9,158 nt of DNA, from assembly GCA_030040115.1 (NCBI GenBank), contig JASHUH010000636.1:1-9158 (forward strand), in the 5' to 3' direction. The notes beneath the pieces were generated by a model, which worked only from the letters and a program-made list of their open reading frames with translations, was not told the origin of the DNA and made no database searches. Shown here piece by piece: positions 1 through 5,882 of the stretch; positions within the stretch are counted from its first letter, which is position 1; every line of letters starts with the position of its first letter. Made by a program: the position numbers and the translations under genes. Source of the DNA: Acidobacteriaceae bacterium. GTDB lineage: Bacteria; Acidobacteriota; Terriglobia; Terriglobales; Acidobacteriaceae.

Positions 1-25
1 GAATTTCAGCCACGGACGAATTCAT
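1..25 (-). CDS. Possible start of a further operon gene (5' end only)
   Basis: On the minus strand an ATG at 25-23 opens a frame reading MNSSVAEI that stays open to the window edge. It begins 47 nt after the stop codon of the Wzz-like gene, in the same direction, which suits the next gene of an exopolysaccharide operon. No Shine-Dalgarno sequence is visible before it, and eight codons are too few to identify a product. The other early candidate start, a GTG just after the Wzz stop, runs into a stop within the window. It may equally be non-coding spacer. Confidence 0.22.
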
Positions 26-72
26 CAGGGCGCCGGCTTGAGCGGGATGTGGATCGGTAGCGGGCGGTCACG

Positions 73-1365
73 TCAGTCCCTCCCCCGCCTAGTGCGGAAA
101 ACGCCGTAGATGCGGCGCAGTTTGGCTGCCGATTCCGGATCATCCTCAATGCGCTCCAGGTCGGCCATCACAAACGCGGTCAGAATGGCGACGATCAGGC
201 CGCCGAAAAAGGAGCCGATCACGATCAAGGCGCGCTTTGGGGAAGATTTTCTGTCGGGGACGATAGCGGGATCGACGACTTGAATGATTGCGCCCGCCTT
301 CGCTTCATCCAGCTTGGCGAGTTCGAACTGGCGCGCCAGAATCTCGAAGATGGTCTCGTAATACTTCACATCGCGTAACTTGCGCGCATATTCCAGACCG
401 GCCTCCGGAACCAATCCTTTGGGCACAATCAGCCCGTCGTCGGACACCTCCGAGCCGCCTAATTTGGCCAACTGCGCGCGCAGGCTGTCCAGCTCCTGCT
501 GGGCCTGCACCAGGCGCGCATTTTGACCCGTCGCATAGGTTTCCATTCCTTGAATCATCATTTGTTGCGCCGCAATTTGCGCGCGGAGACTCGCTACGGA
601 TTCGATGAGAGCGCGGGCTTGGCTGTCGAGCTGGATTAACCCGGTTTTCAGCTCGGTTTGCTTCAGGGCTTCTTCCGAGTTAGCCAGATTGTCCTTTGCC
701 TGCACGAGCTGCTGCTCGAAGAACTGCCGGCGCTGCGACGCTTCGGAGATGGCCAGATGCTGCGACAAATCCCGAAATTGGTTTACATAGGTATCCACGA
801 TTTCCGTCGCGCGCCGCGGGCTGGCGTCCTCTACCGAGATGTGAATCAAGTCGTCCTTGCCATCGCCATTAATATCTGTGCGATTCTCAAGCTTTTTGCG
901 CGCGTCGGAGAGACGCTTCGCGCGATACTCCTTCATGAGTCCATTGCGTTGAATGACCGCGTCCTCGACAATGCGGCTCGTCAACATGGCGACATACCTG
1001 TCGTTTGGGTTGTGGAACCCCAAGTCGCCGCCGGCGAGGGCAGCCATTCCTTCCAGTCCGCCTAATTCCGACGATCCACCGCCTAATTCCGAGGACAGCA
1101 TGCCGCCCAATGTGGAGTTTTGCCGTGGAGGCAGCAGCGTCGCCTTGGCGGTGTAGCGCACGGGCAAAAGAAGGGAAACAACCACGGCCAGGAGAGCGCA
1201 AGCTACAGTCGTCCGGAAGATGAGACGTTTGCGATCGGCAAGAATGACGAGAATATCGAGTAGAGAAATACTATCCGGCTTTTTCCCGCCGTTCTCCGCG
1301 GCTTCCGGCAGATACGGAGCCTCGGCCGGTTGGTGCAATTCGCGGAAGGGGGTTTCAGTTGCCAT
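73..1365 (-). CDS. Wzz/GNVR-type polysaccharide chain-length determinant, no kinase domain
   Basis: A 430-residue inner-membrane protein of the polysaccharide co-polymerase family, which sets polymer length with the Wzy polymerase and bridges to the outer-membrane exporter. The order is typical: a cytoplasmic N-terminus, a first membrane segment at about residues 51-68, a large periplasmic domain with long coiled-coil helices (about 200-300), a GNVR-like segment (YYETIFEILARQFELAKLDE, about 335-354), then the proline-containing PDRKSSPKRALI motif and a second membrane segment at about 377-399. It ends in a short basic tail, so the BY-kinase domain seen in many relatives is absent. Residues 84-117 are Gly/Leu/Ser-rich and include two SSELGG units encoded by a 14-nt direct repeat (1058-1071 and 1079-1092). 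Residues 164-172 read DINGDGKDD, like a calcium-binding loop. The ATG start has AGGA (1373-1370) four nt upstream. The gene follows the SLBB export gene by 75 nt and is probably co-transcribed with it. Family call firm; polymer unknown. Confidence 0.93.
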   Translation of the reverse strand: MATETPFRELHQPAEAPYLPEAAENGGKKPDSISLLDILVILADRKRLIFRTTVACALLAVVVSLLLPVRYTAKATLLPPRQNSTLGGMLSSELGGGSSELGGLEGMAALAGGDLGFHNPNDRYVAMLTSRIVEDAVIQRNGLMKEYRAKRLSDARKKLENRTDINGDGKDDLIHISVEDASPRRATEIVDTYVNQFRDLSQHLAISEASQRRQFFEQQLVQAKDNLANSEEALKQTELKTGLIQLDSQARALIESVASLRAQIAAQQMMIQGMETYATGQNARLVQAQQELDSLRAQLAKLGGSEVSDDGLIVPKGLVPEAGLEYARKLRDVKYYETIFEILARQFELAKLDEAKAGAIIQVVDPAIVPDRKSSPKRALIVIGSFFGGLIVAILTAFVMADLERIEDDPESAAKLRRIYGVFRTRRGRD

Positions 1366-1440
1366 TGTTTCCTGCCCGGTTCGCGAGCGGAATGCGCATC
1401 CATGGCTTTTCCAGGAGCGCTCCGTTTCGAGTTAATCGTT

Positions 1441-4110
1441 TTATGGCGCGATGACGGAGATCGCCGCGGCGCCCAATGCATATTGCGAGAACAACTGCGT
1501 CCAGTCGAGCAAGCCGCGCATCGCCGAAGGTTTCAGCGTCTTGTCCGGAACCACGATCGTATCGCCTGGATTCATGCGCAGATCGTCGAAGTCATTGCCC
1601 CACAATCCTTTGCTCATGGCGTAGCTGATCACCTCCCCGTCCGCGCGGATAATAAACTCCTGTTTTCTGTCGGCGTCTTTATTCGGCCCTCCCGCCAGGT
1701 GCAGATATGCGCCCACGCGCAGCCCTTGCGTATACAAGAAGGAATTCTGGTCGTAAACCGCGCCCACCACGTTCACGTTGGAAGGCGCCGGGGGCACCAC
1801 AAAGCGATCGCCATTCTCCATGGAAATATTGGGAAGACTGTCCACGCCGGCGCTGCCGGGTTTGAATTGCAGCACAATTCTTCCCGTGGCGCGAATTTGC
1901 CGCAGGCTGGCAAGCAGGTCGCGTTCCATGCCCACGGCTGCGGCGCTGCTGCCCACGTCGCGCGCCGAAGCCACCGGCGCCGCCACCAGCTCCAAGGCGC
2001 CGCGTTGAATGCTCAGGTTCATGCTCTGCACATATTCGTCGATCCTCGCTTGCTGCATCAACCGCGTCGATTCGCGCGTGAACTCCGAGCCATAGAGATA
2101 TGCGTTGGCCGTTAATCCGCCCGCGCGCTCCACCAGTTGGCGAAGCGTTTCCCCGGGCCGAACCGTATAAATGCCGGCGTGCACAAATTCGCCTTCCAGC
2201 CTGACCAGTTTCGTTTGTTGGGCAATGGGCACGCGGATGTCGGCGTCAGAAAAAATGGTGACAATATCTCCCGGCTCCAACTCAAGATTCTGGGAGGCGT
2301 CGTGTTCGAGCACCAGCTTGCCCAGGTCAAAAGGAATGAGGGTGGTCTTCAAAGTTTCAGGATCGATGCGATCGACGACCGCGTAATTCCAGTCGATATC
2401 GGGAGCGGGCAGCTGCACGGTGGTTCTCTGCGCGGAAAGATTCGTCTGACCCGGAACCGTCGACTCCGCGGACGCCAAAGAGGTTTCGCTGCCAAGCTGT
2501 TGCGCGTTCAGAGGTCGATCCTGCTGCGCTCCCGAATTTTCCGGCTGCGTTCCGGCCGCACTTTGCGCAGCCGCCATATCGTCCGGCTGGGTTCCAGCCT
2601 GGTTTTCCTGGCCGGTCGCAGCCATTGCTCCCGGATGCGCGACAAGGGAAATCGAGACCGGATAATCCCCGGGCGGCTGGCGCAGAGCAGCCAGGCTAGG
2701 CACGGGCTCGAATTCCGGGGCGGGCAAGCCAAGCTGCGCCCGCCGCCACCAATAATTCCGCGTCAGCAGCGAATCCTTATCCGGGATCAGATCGCTGATG
2801 CGCATGCCCGCGCGCCAGGCGAAGCGGCCGGGGTTCGCGGTGTTTCCTCGCAGAGTCACGGTTTTTTGAAACATGGGCACGATGGAGAAAACGCGGATCA
2901 GGTCGCCGTCCATCACCGGCGAAGCCATGCCGGCGGCGTCATAGTTCACCTCCATGGCGTACCGGTTGCGATGCTCGTCGACCCGTTCGATAGAAACCCG
3001 CGCCTCTGCGGCCACCTCGGACGCCCCTCCCGCGTCCGCCAACAGCTGTCCTAAGGTTTCGTCGTTACGCAATTCGTAGATGCCCGGGTTGTCCACGCTG
3101 CCCGTCACCGCCGCCTGAGCGCCAACCGGCGGAATAAAGATCACGTCGCCATCCAGCAACTTCACGTCTTTCGATTTGTCCCCGTCAATGAGCAAGCGGT
3201 AGAAATCGAAGGTCGTGATCACAGTTCCGTTGCGGCGCACTTCGATGCGGCGCAGAGAACCTTCCACTGAAGGCCCGCCACTCGCGAACAATGCGTTCAC
3301 CAGCGTGCTTAGCGAGCTGACGGTATATACGCCTGGGCGTCGCGCTTCTCCAGTCACATAAACTTGGATGGCGCGAATCTGGCCCACATCCACGGTCAAA
3401 TCGAAGTTCTTGAAGACGCGCCCCACCGCCTCCCGCAGGTGCGCATCGAGCCCGGAAAACGGCAGGCCCGCTACATGGATAGGGCCCACTTGGGGAAGAT
3501 AGATGTCTCCCGAGCGGTCCACGCGCACATTGGCCTGGGTGTTTATCTGTCCCCAAACGCGGATGCGGAGCTCATCGCCCGGACCGATGACATAGTCCGG
3601 AGGCACTGGCGCCATGTTGATCGGCGCAAAGGTCGACGGCACGCTGCGAAACAGGTTCTCGCCGTATATGGGCAGAATCTGCGCCGTGGTCGCAGCCACG
3701 AATTTCTGGAATTCGGTGAGTGGCTGGGGCGCAAGCTTCAATTCCTCTGGCTGATTGGCTGCCGCTTTCGGCAGTGTCGGCTCCTCGAGATCGTAATAAT
3801 TCCCTTGCAATGGAGAAGCGGCGTTTCCGCCGCCCAGGGTTGAGCGCGCCTGCGGAAACAGCAATCCATTCATCCCCTCCTGACCCAATCCGAAGCACTG
3901 GGCCGTGGTCGCCATCAAAGGGTCTGAACAATCAACCCCATTCTGCGCGCCGTCTGGGCTACTCCCTGACGGCGATTCTCCCCCGCCCAGCGAAATCTGC
4001 GGGCGAAGCGGCCCTGGGGAAAAAAAGAGGAGGAGTACGATACCCCATGCCCAAAAGCCTGGAACGCGCCAGGTGATTCTTTCGCGATCTGCGCAAACCT
4101 GTGAGTTCAC
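1441..4110 (-). CDS. Large outer-membrane polysaccharide export protein (Poly_export plus multiple SLBB domains)
   Basis: A Wza-like exporter that would form the outer-membrane and periplasmic conduit for the polymer. Numbered from the GTG at 4110 (889 residues), a hydrophobic signal segment lies at about 20-33, followed by PLRPQ with no lipobox Cys, so it is probably not a lipoprotein, unlike E. coli Wza. A Poly_export domain follows (about 170-243; YVIGPGDELRIRVWG). SLBB-type repeats begin near residues 247, 332, 416, 635 and 780, each with a V.G.v..PG.Y-like strand and most with an AGG turn. A Gln/Ala/Thr/Ser-rich linker at about 493-565, with two AGTQP units, separates the third and fourth repeats. 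It is over twice the length of classical Wza (about 380), as in other multi-SLBB exporters. The frame stays open to a TTG at 4251 (936 residues), but that extension is Arg-rich with rare codons, lacks a Shine-Dalgarno sequence, and would bury the signal segment. GTG 4110 directly abuts GGAGG (4115-4111), which is unusually tight. Domain identity is firm; the start is uncertain. Confidence 0.9.
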   Translation of the reverse strand: MNSQVCADRERITWRVPGFWAWGIVLLLFFSPGPLRPQISLGGGESPSGSSPDGAQNGVDCSDPLMATTAQCFGLGQEGMNGLLFPQARSTLGGGNAASPLQGNYYDLEEPTLPKAAANQPEELKLAPQPLTEFQKFVAATTAQILPIYGENLFRSVPSTFAPINMAPVPPDYVIGPGDELRIRVWGQINTQANVRVDRSGDIYLPQVGPIHVAGLPFSGLDAHLREAVGRVFKNFDLTVDVGQIRAIQVYVTGEARRPGVYTVSSLSTLVNALFASGGPSVEGSLRRIEVRRNGTVITTFDFYRLLIDGDKSKDVKLLDGDVIFIPPVGAQAAVTGSVDNPGIYELRNDETLGQLLADAGGASEVAAEARVSIERVDEHRNRYAMEVNYDAAGMASPVMDGDLIRVFSIVPMFQKTVTLRGNTANPGRFAWRAGMRISDLIPDKDSLLTRNYWWRRAQLGLPAPEFEPVPSLAALRQPPGDYPVSISLVAHPGAMAATGQENQAGTQPDDMAAAQSAAGTQPENSGAQQDRPLNAQQLGSETSLASAESTVPGQTNLSAQRTTVQLPAPDIDWNYAVVDRIDPETLKTTLIPFDLGKLVLEHDASQNLELEPGDIVTIFSDADIRVPIAQQTKLVRLEGEFVHAGIYTVRPGETLRQLVERAGGLTANAYLYGSEFTRESTRLMQQARIDEYVQSMNLSIQRGALELVAAPVASARDVGSSAAAVGMERDLLASLRQIRATGRIVLQFKPGSAGVDSLPNISMENGDRFVVPPAPSNVNVVGAVYDQNSFLYTQGLRVGAYLHLAGGPNKDADRKQEFIIRADGEVISYAMSKGLWGNDFDDLRMNPGDTIVVPDKTLKPSAMRGLLDWTQLFSQYALGAAAISVIAP

Positions 4111-4286
4111 CCTCCGGGTAGCACCCGAATCTGCGCGAGCACACCCGCGCCCTCGCAGCCTCCGAACGCTCAATGCGCCCCTGAGTCCCGCTACAAACCA
4201 AATGGGGAAATCTACTAACCTTTCGACCGCTTCACCCCGTCCGCATTGCAAGATCCGGTGATACCGATTGCAGCACAGACCTCCTT

Positions 4287-4314
4287 ACTATAATTGATGT
4301 CGGCATTCTGCGAA
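4287..4314 (-). promoter_or_regulatory. Candidate promoter for the export/chain-length operon
   Basis: On the minus strand TTCGCA (4314-4309, 4/6 to the -35 consensus) and TATAGT (4292-4287, 5/6 to the -10) are separated by 16 nt. Transcription would start near 4280, giving a leader of about 170 nt to the preferred GTG at 4110. The same bases also read TATAAT (4289-4294) on the plus strand, so the direction is ambiguous. A strong AAGGAGG (4286-4280) overlaps the predicted start point and serves no good start codon in the frame of the export gene. Confidence 0.3.
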
Positions 4315-4391
4315 AGGGTTGCACCGCCGGAAGCGCTGGCCGCGCAGGCGGCGCGCCTGTAGCTTCGTGCATCTATCTCAACCAGGAACGC

Positions 4392-4416
4392 GCATCTGTT
4401 TCTTGCTCACAGATGC
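4392..4416. other. Hairpin, 8-bp perfect stem
   Basis: GCATCTGT (4392-4399) and ACAGATGC (4409-4416) form a perfect 8-bp stem with a 9-nt loop. No T-run follows on either strand, so it does not look like an intrinsic terminator. It lies inside the divergent region, upstream of both candidate promoters relative to their direction of reading, so an operator or small-RNA role is possible but unproven. Confidence 0.35.
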
Positions 4417-4469
4417 AGGCAAAGAGACGCAGTTAGGGCTTGGGATTGCGACGCGGGGAAGGTGAGATT

Positions 4470-4607
4470 ATGGCCTCGAGCATGTGTTCAAGGTTCGAAA
4501 ATGCGCAAAAGAGCGCCTCTAATTCGCACACACCCGAGATTGTGGAAAAAATTGCCCGTCGTTGCGACCTAAAAATCAGCTTTTGCCGTCTAACATTGCG
4601 ATTTTGA
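4470..4607 (+). CDS. Possible small ORF, 45 codons, unknown
   Basis: An ATG at 4470 is preceded by AAGGTGA (4459-4465) with 4 nt spacing, a good Shine-Dalgarno match, and the frame runs 45 codons to TGA at 4605-4607. The peptide begins MASSMCSRFENAQKSASNS, is basic toward its end, has three Cys, and has no signal peptide or membrane segment. I do not recognise it. Codon use is less biased toward G/C at third positions than in the neighbouring genes, which argues against a conserved gene. It could be a leader peptide, a small regulator or chance. Only the ribosome-binding site supports it. Confidence 0.2.
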   Translation: MASSMCSRFENAQKSASNSHTPEIVEKIARRCDLKISFCRLTLRF

Positions 4608-4632
4608 GTTTTTGAGCTTCAGAAAGCCCCCA

Positions 4633-4652
4633 AAAGGGCGAATTCGTCCTTT
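4633..4652. repeat. Near-perfect 20-nt inverted repeat
   Basis: AAAGGGCGAA (4633-4642) is followed at once by TTCGTCCTTT (4643-4652). The halves are complementary except for one G/T pair, which is a wobble pair in RNA. As RNA it gives an 8-bp stem with an AATT loop. There is no long T-run after it on either strand, so terminator function is weakly supported. A dyad-symmetric protein binding site centred on GAATTC is an alternative. Confidence 0.4.
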
Positions 4653-4724
4653 CGGAACCCGCGTTTGGAGAGGCACGCTTGCGCCGGCGCGAAAATCTAT
4701 GATTTGGAGCGTTGAGCTAATCCC

Positions 4725-4754
4725 TTGAACACGCGCGAAGCCTTTTGCTATTAT
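4725..4754 (+). promoter_or_regulatory. Sigma-70-like promoter for the sugar transferase gene
   Basis: TTGAAC (4725-4730, 4/6 to the -35 consensus) and TATTAT (4749-4754, 5/6 to the -10) are 18 nt apart. This is the best sigma-70 match seen in the divergent region. Transcription would begin near 4761 and leave an untranslated leader of about 240 nt before GTG 5000, containing the hairpin at 4776-4798. Prediction by eye only. Confidence 0.45.
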
Positions 4755-4775
4755 TGGTTTGCATCGCATTCAAGT

Positions 4776-4798
4776 TCAACGCTTGCATGTCGCGTTGA
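4776..4798 (+). other. Hairpin in the predicted sugar transferase leader
   Basis: TCAACGC (4776-4782) pairs with GCGTTGA (4792-4798) around a 9-nt loop. Two competing pairings exist nearby: TGCATC (4760-4765) with GATGCA (4797-4802), and ATCGC (4763-4767) with GCGAT (4803-4807). The alternatives share bases, so the leader could switch between folds. No ligand or protein can be inferred from the sequence. Confidence 0.3.
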
Positions 4799-4987
4799 TG
4801 CAGCGATTCATGACAGCCATAATCCTCCCTTTCCATCAAGGGAAGCGGAACAACTCAGAAGCAAAAGCCGGAGAGAAGCCAAATCTAAGGCATCCATCGC
4901 ATCACAGTCGGCAGTGGAGAAGGAATTCTTTCTTGAACTCTTAAGGATTCGATAAGCATTGCCCTGTGGTTGATGAGATCGCCTTGC

Positions 4988-4992
4988 GGAGG
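4988..4992 (+). promoter_or_regulatory. Shine-Dalgarno site that fixes the sugar transferase start
   Basis: GGAGG lies 7 nt before the GTG at 5000-5002, ideal sequence and spacing. The earlier in-frame starts, TTG 4970 and ATG 4973, have no comparable site. This favours GTG 5000 as the real start. Confidence 0.65.
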
Positions 4993-4999
4993 GTCGCTT

Positions 5000-5869
5000 G
5001 TGAACGTCGGCTTGGTTGATCGGCAAGCCCTTGAAAAGGCGCAATCGCAATTAACTTCACAGCGGCGCCACGAGGATTTGGATATTTTGCTCCTCCTGTC
5101 TCCGAGGGCGCGCGCCACACTTCACCTGGTGCGGAGGGGCGCGCCGAGAGAACTGAGTTCCTGGTCGCAGTCGCGGGCCAAGCGGATCTTCGATTGCGCC
5201 TGCGTTCTTGTCGCGCTGCCGCTGCTCATCCCCATCCTGCTGACCGTGGCAATTGCCGTGCGCGCCACTTCTCCAGGCCCCGTGTTCTTTCTGCAAAAAC
5301 GCGTCGGGCGCCGGGGCTTCTCCTTCACGATTCTCAAATTCCGCACCATGGTTCACGACCCGGACGTGGCCTACCACGCCGTCACCACGGCCGACAATCA
5401 ACCCTTTACTTACATTGGCCCCTTCTTGCGCCGATGGAAGCTCGATGAACTGCCGCAAATTTTCAACGTCCTCCTCGGCCACATGAGCCTGGTCGGGCCT
5501 CGTCCGAAAATGCCGGAACATGTAATCGGCGATCTTCTTTGCCGCCCGGGCGTCACCGGCGCGGCCACCATCGCCTTCGCCCGTGAAGAAACCGTCCTCG
5601 ATCGCGTTCCCCAACATCACCTTGGAACCTATTACCGCACCATCGTCCTTCCCATTAAGCATCATCTGGACGCGGAGTATATGGCGCGCGCTACCTTTTT
5701 TTCCGATTTCAGACTCATCGTAAACAGCATTCTACGCCGCTGGGATAGCGCGGTTGCCGACTCGCTGCTCGAGCATGAGAAATTTGAACGCGAAAAACCC
5801 GAGCGCGAAAAGCGGGAAGCCGAGGCCAAGGCGCGAGAAGCCAAGGCGCCGCTGGTCGAGCCGGTCTAG
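5000..5869 (+). CDS. Polyprenyl-phosphate sugar-1-phosphate transferase (bacterial sugar transferase family)
   Basis: An inner-membrane enzyme of the bacterial sugar transferase family (WcaJ, WbaP and PglC relatives). It would transfer a sugar-1-phosphate from a UDP-sugar to undecaprenyl phosphate, the committed first step of repeat-unit assembly. The 289-residue form holds only the catalytic module: KRIFD, then a hydrophobic re-entrant membrane segment (about 66-88), SPGPVFFLQKRVGRRG and FTILKFRTM (about 91-116), and LDELPQ with the Asp-Glu dyad at 149-150. SLVGPRP (163-169) and CRPGVTG (181-187) follow. The four-helix N-terminal domain of WbaP/WcaJ is missing; about 50 unassigned residues precede the module. 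Relative to the usual GDMSLVGPRP, the Asp is His here, and the usual GLWQV after RPGVTG is replaced by AATIAFAREE, so it belongs to a divergent subgroup. The last 34 residues are a Lys/Glu/Arg/Ala-rich charged tail. GTG 5000 is chosen for its GGAGG at 7 nt; ATG 4973 is the alternative. It converges on wzi 13 nt away. The sugar cannot be predicted. Confidence 0.93.
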   Translation: MNVGLVDRQALEKAQSQLTSQRRHEDLDILLLLSPRARATLHLVRRGAPRELSSWSQSRAKRIFDCACVLVALPLLIPILLTVAIAVRATSPGPVFFLQKRVGRRGFSFTILKFRTMVHDPDVAYHAVTTADNQPFTYIGPFLRRWKLDELPQIFNVLLGHMSLVGPRPKMPEHVIGDLLCRPGVTGAATIAFAREETVLDRVPQHHLGTYYRTIVLPIKHHLDAEYMARATFFSDFRLIVNSILRRWDSAVADSLLEHEKFEREKPEREKREAEAKAREAKAPLVEPV

Positions 5870-5882
5870 GTCTGTGGGGTCG

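Larger units (their letters stand above)
4111..4999. other. Long divergent intergenic regulatory region
   Basis: This roughly 0.7-0.9 kb region separates the leftward export operon from the rightward sugar transferase gene. It is poorer in G+C than the flanking genes and no long ORF looks coding. It contains a sigma-70-like promoter (4725-4754), a weaker minus-strand candidate (4287-4314), a perfect 8-bp hairpin (4392-4416), a near-perfect inverted repeat (4633-4652), a 7-bp leader hairpin (4776-4798) and a 45-codon ORF with a good ribosome-binding site (4470-4607). GG-N10-GC spacings were looked for as sigma-54 sites, and none matched both the -24 and -12 elements well. No match to a named riboswitch was recognised by eye. 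Confidence 0.6.

Noticed and set aside
1058..1092. 14-nt direct repeat at 21-nt spacing as a mobile-element or regulatory repeat
   Set aside because: It encodes the repeated SSELGG units of the Gly-rich Wzz segment in frame, so local protein repetition explains it.
1414..1423. GGAGCGCTCC palindrome between the export and Wzz genes, as a terminator
   Set aside because: Only 10 nt, no T-run on the minus strand, and the two genes look co-transcribed.
1330..3054. Long plus-strand open frames (up to about 300 codons) opposite the export gene
   Set aside because: They lie antisense to genes with clear domain motifs, show no recognisable protein features, and are the expected shadows in GC-rich coding DNA.
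4350..4363. GG-N10-GC spacing resembling a sigma-54 promoter on the plus strand
   Set aside because: The -24 part reads CGGCGC and the -12 part TAGC, so only the invariant bases match. In GC-rich DNA such spacing is common by chance.
4436..4449. Second sigma-54-like GG-N10-GC site with an intact TTGC
   Set aside because: The -24 element (AGGGCTT) is poor, and transcription would start inside the ribosome-binding site of the small ORF downstream.
4392..4449. Possible c-di-GMP (GEMM) riboswitch because of GGCAAA and GACGCA strings after the hairpin
   Set aside because: The order and spacing of the conserved GEMM blocks and the second stem could not be matched by eye; the shared short strings are not enough.
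4446..4602. Three TTGCGA hexamers in the divergent region
   Set aside because: Spacing is irregular, no dyad is formed, and the same hexamer occurs elsewhere in the window within genes.
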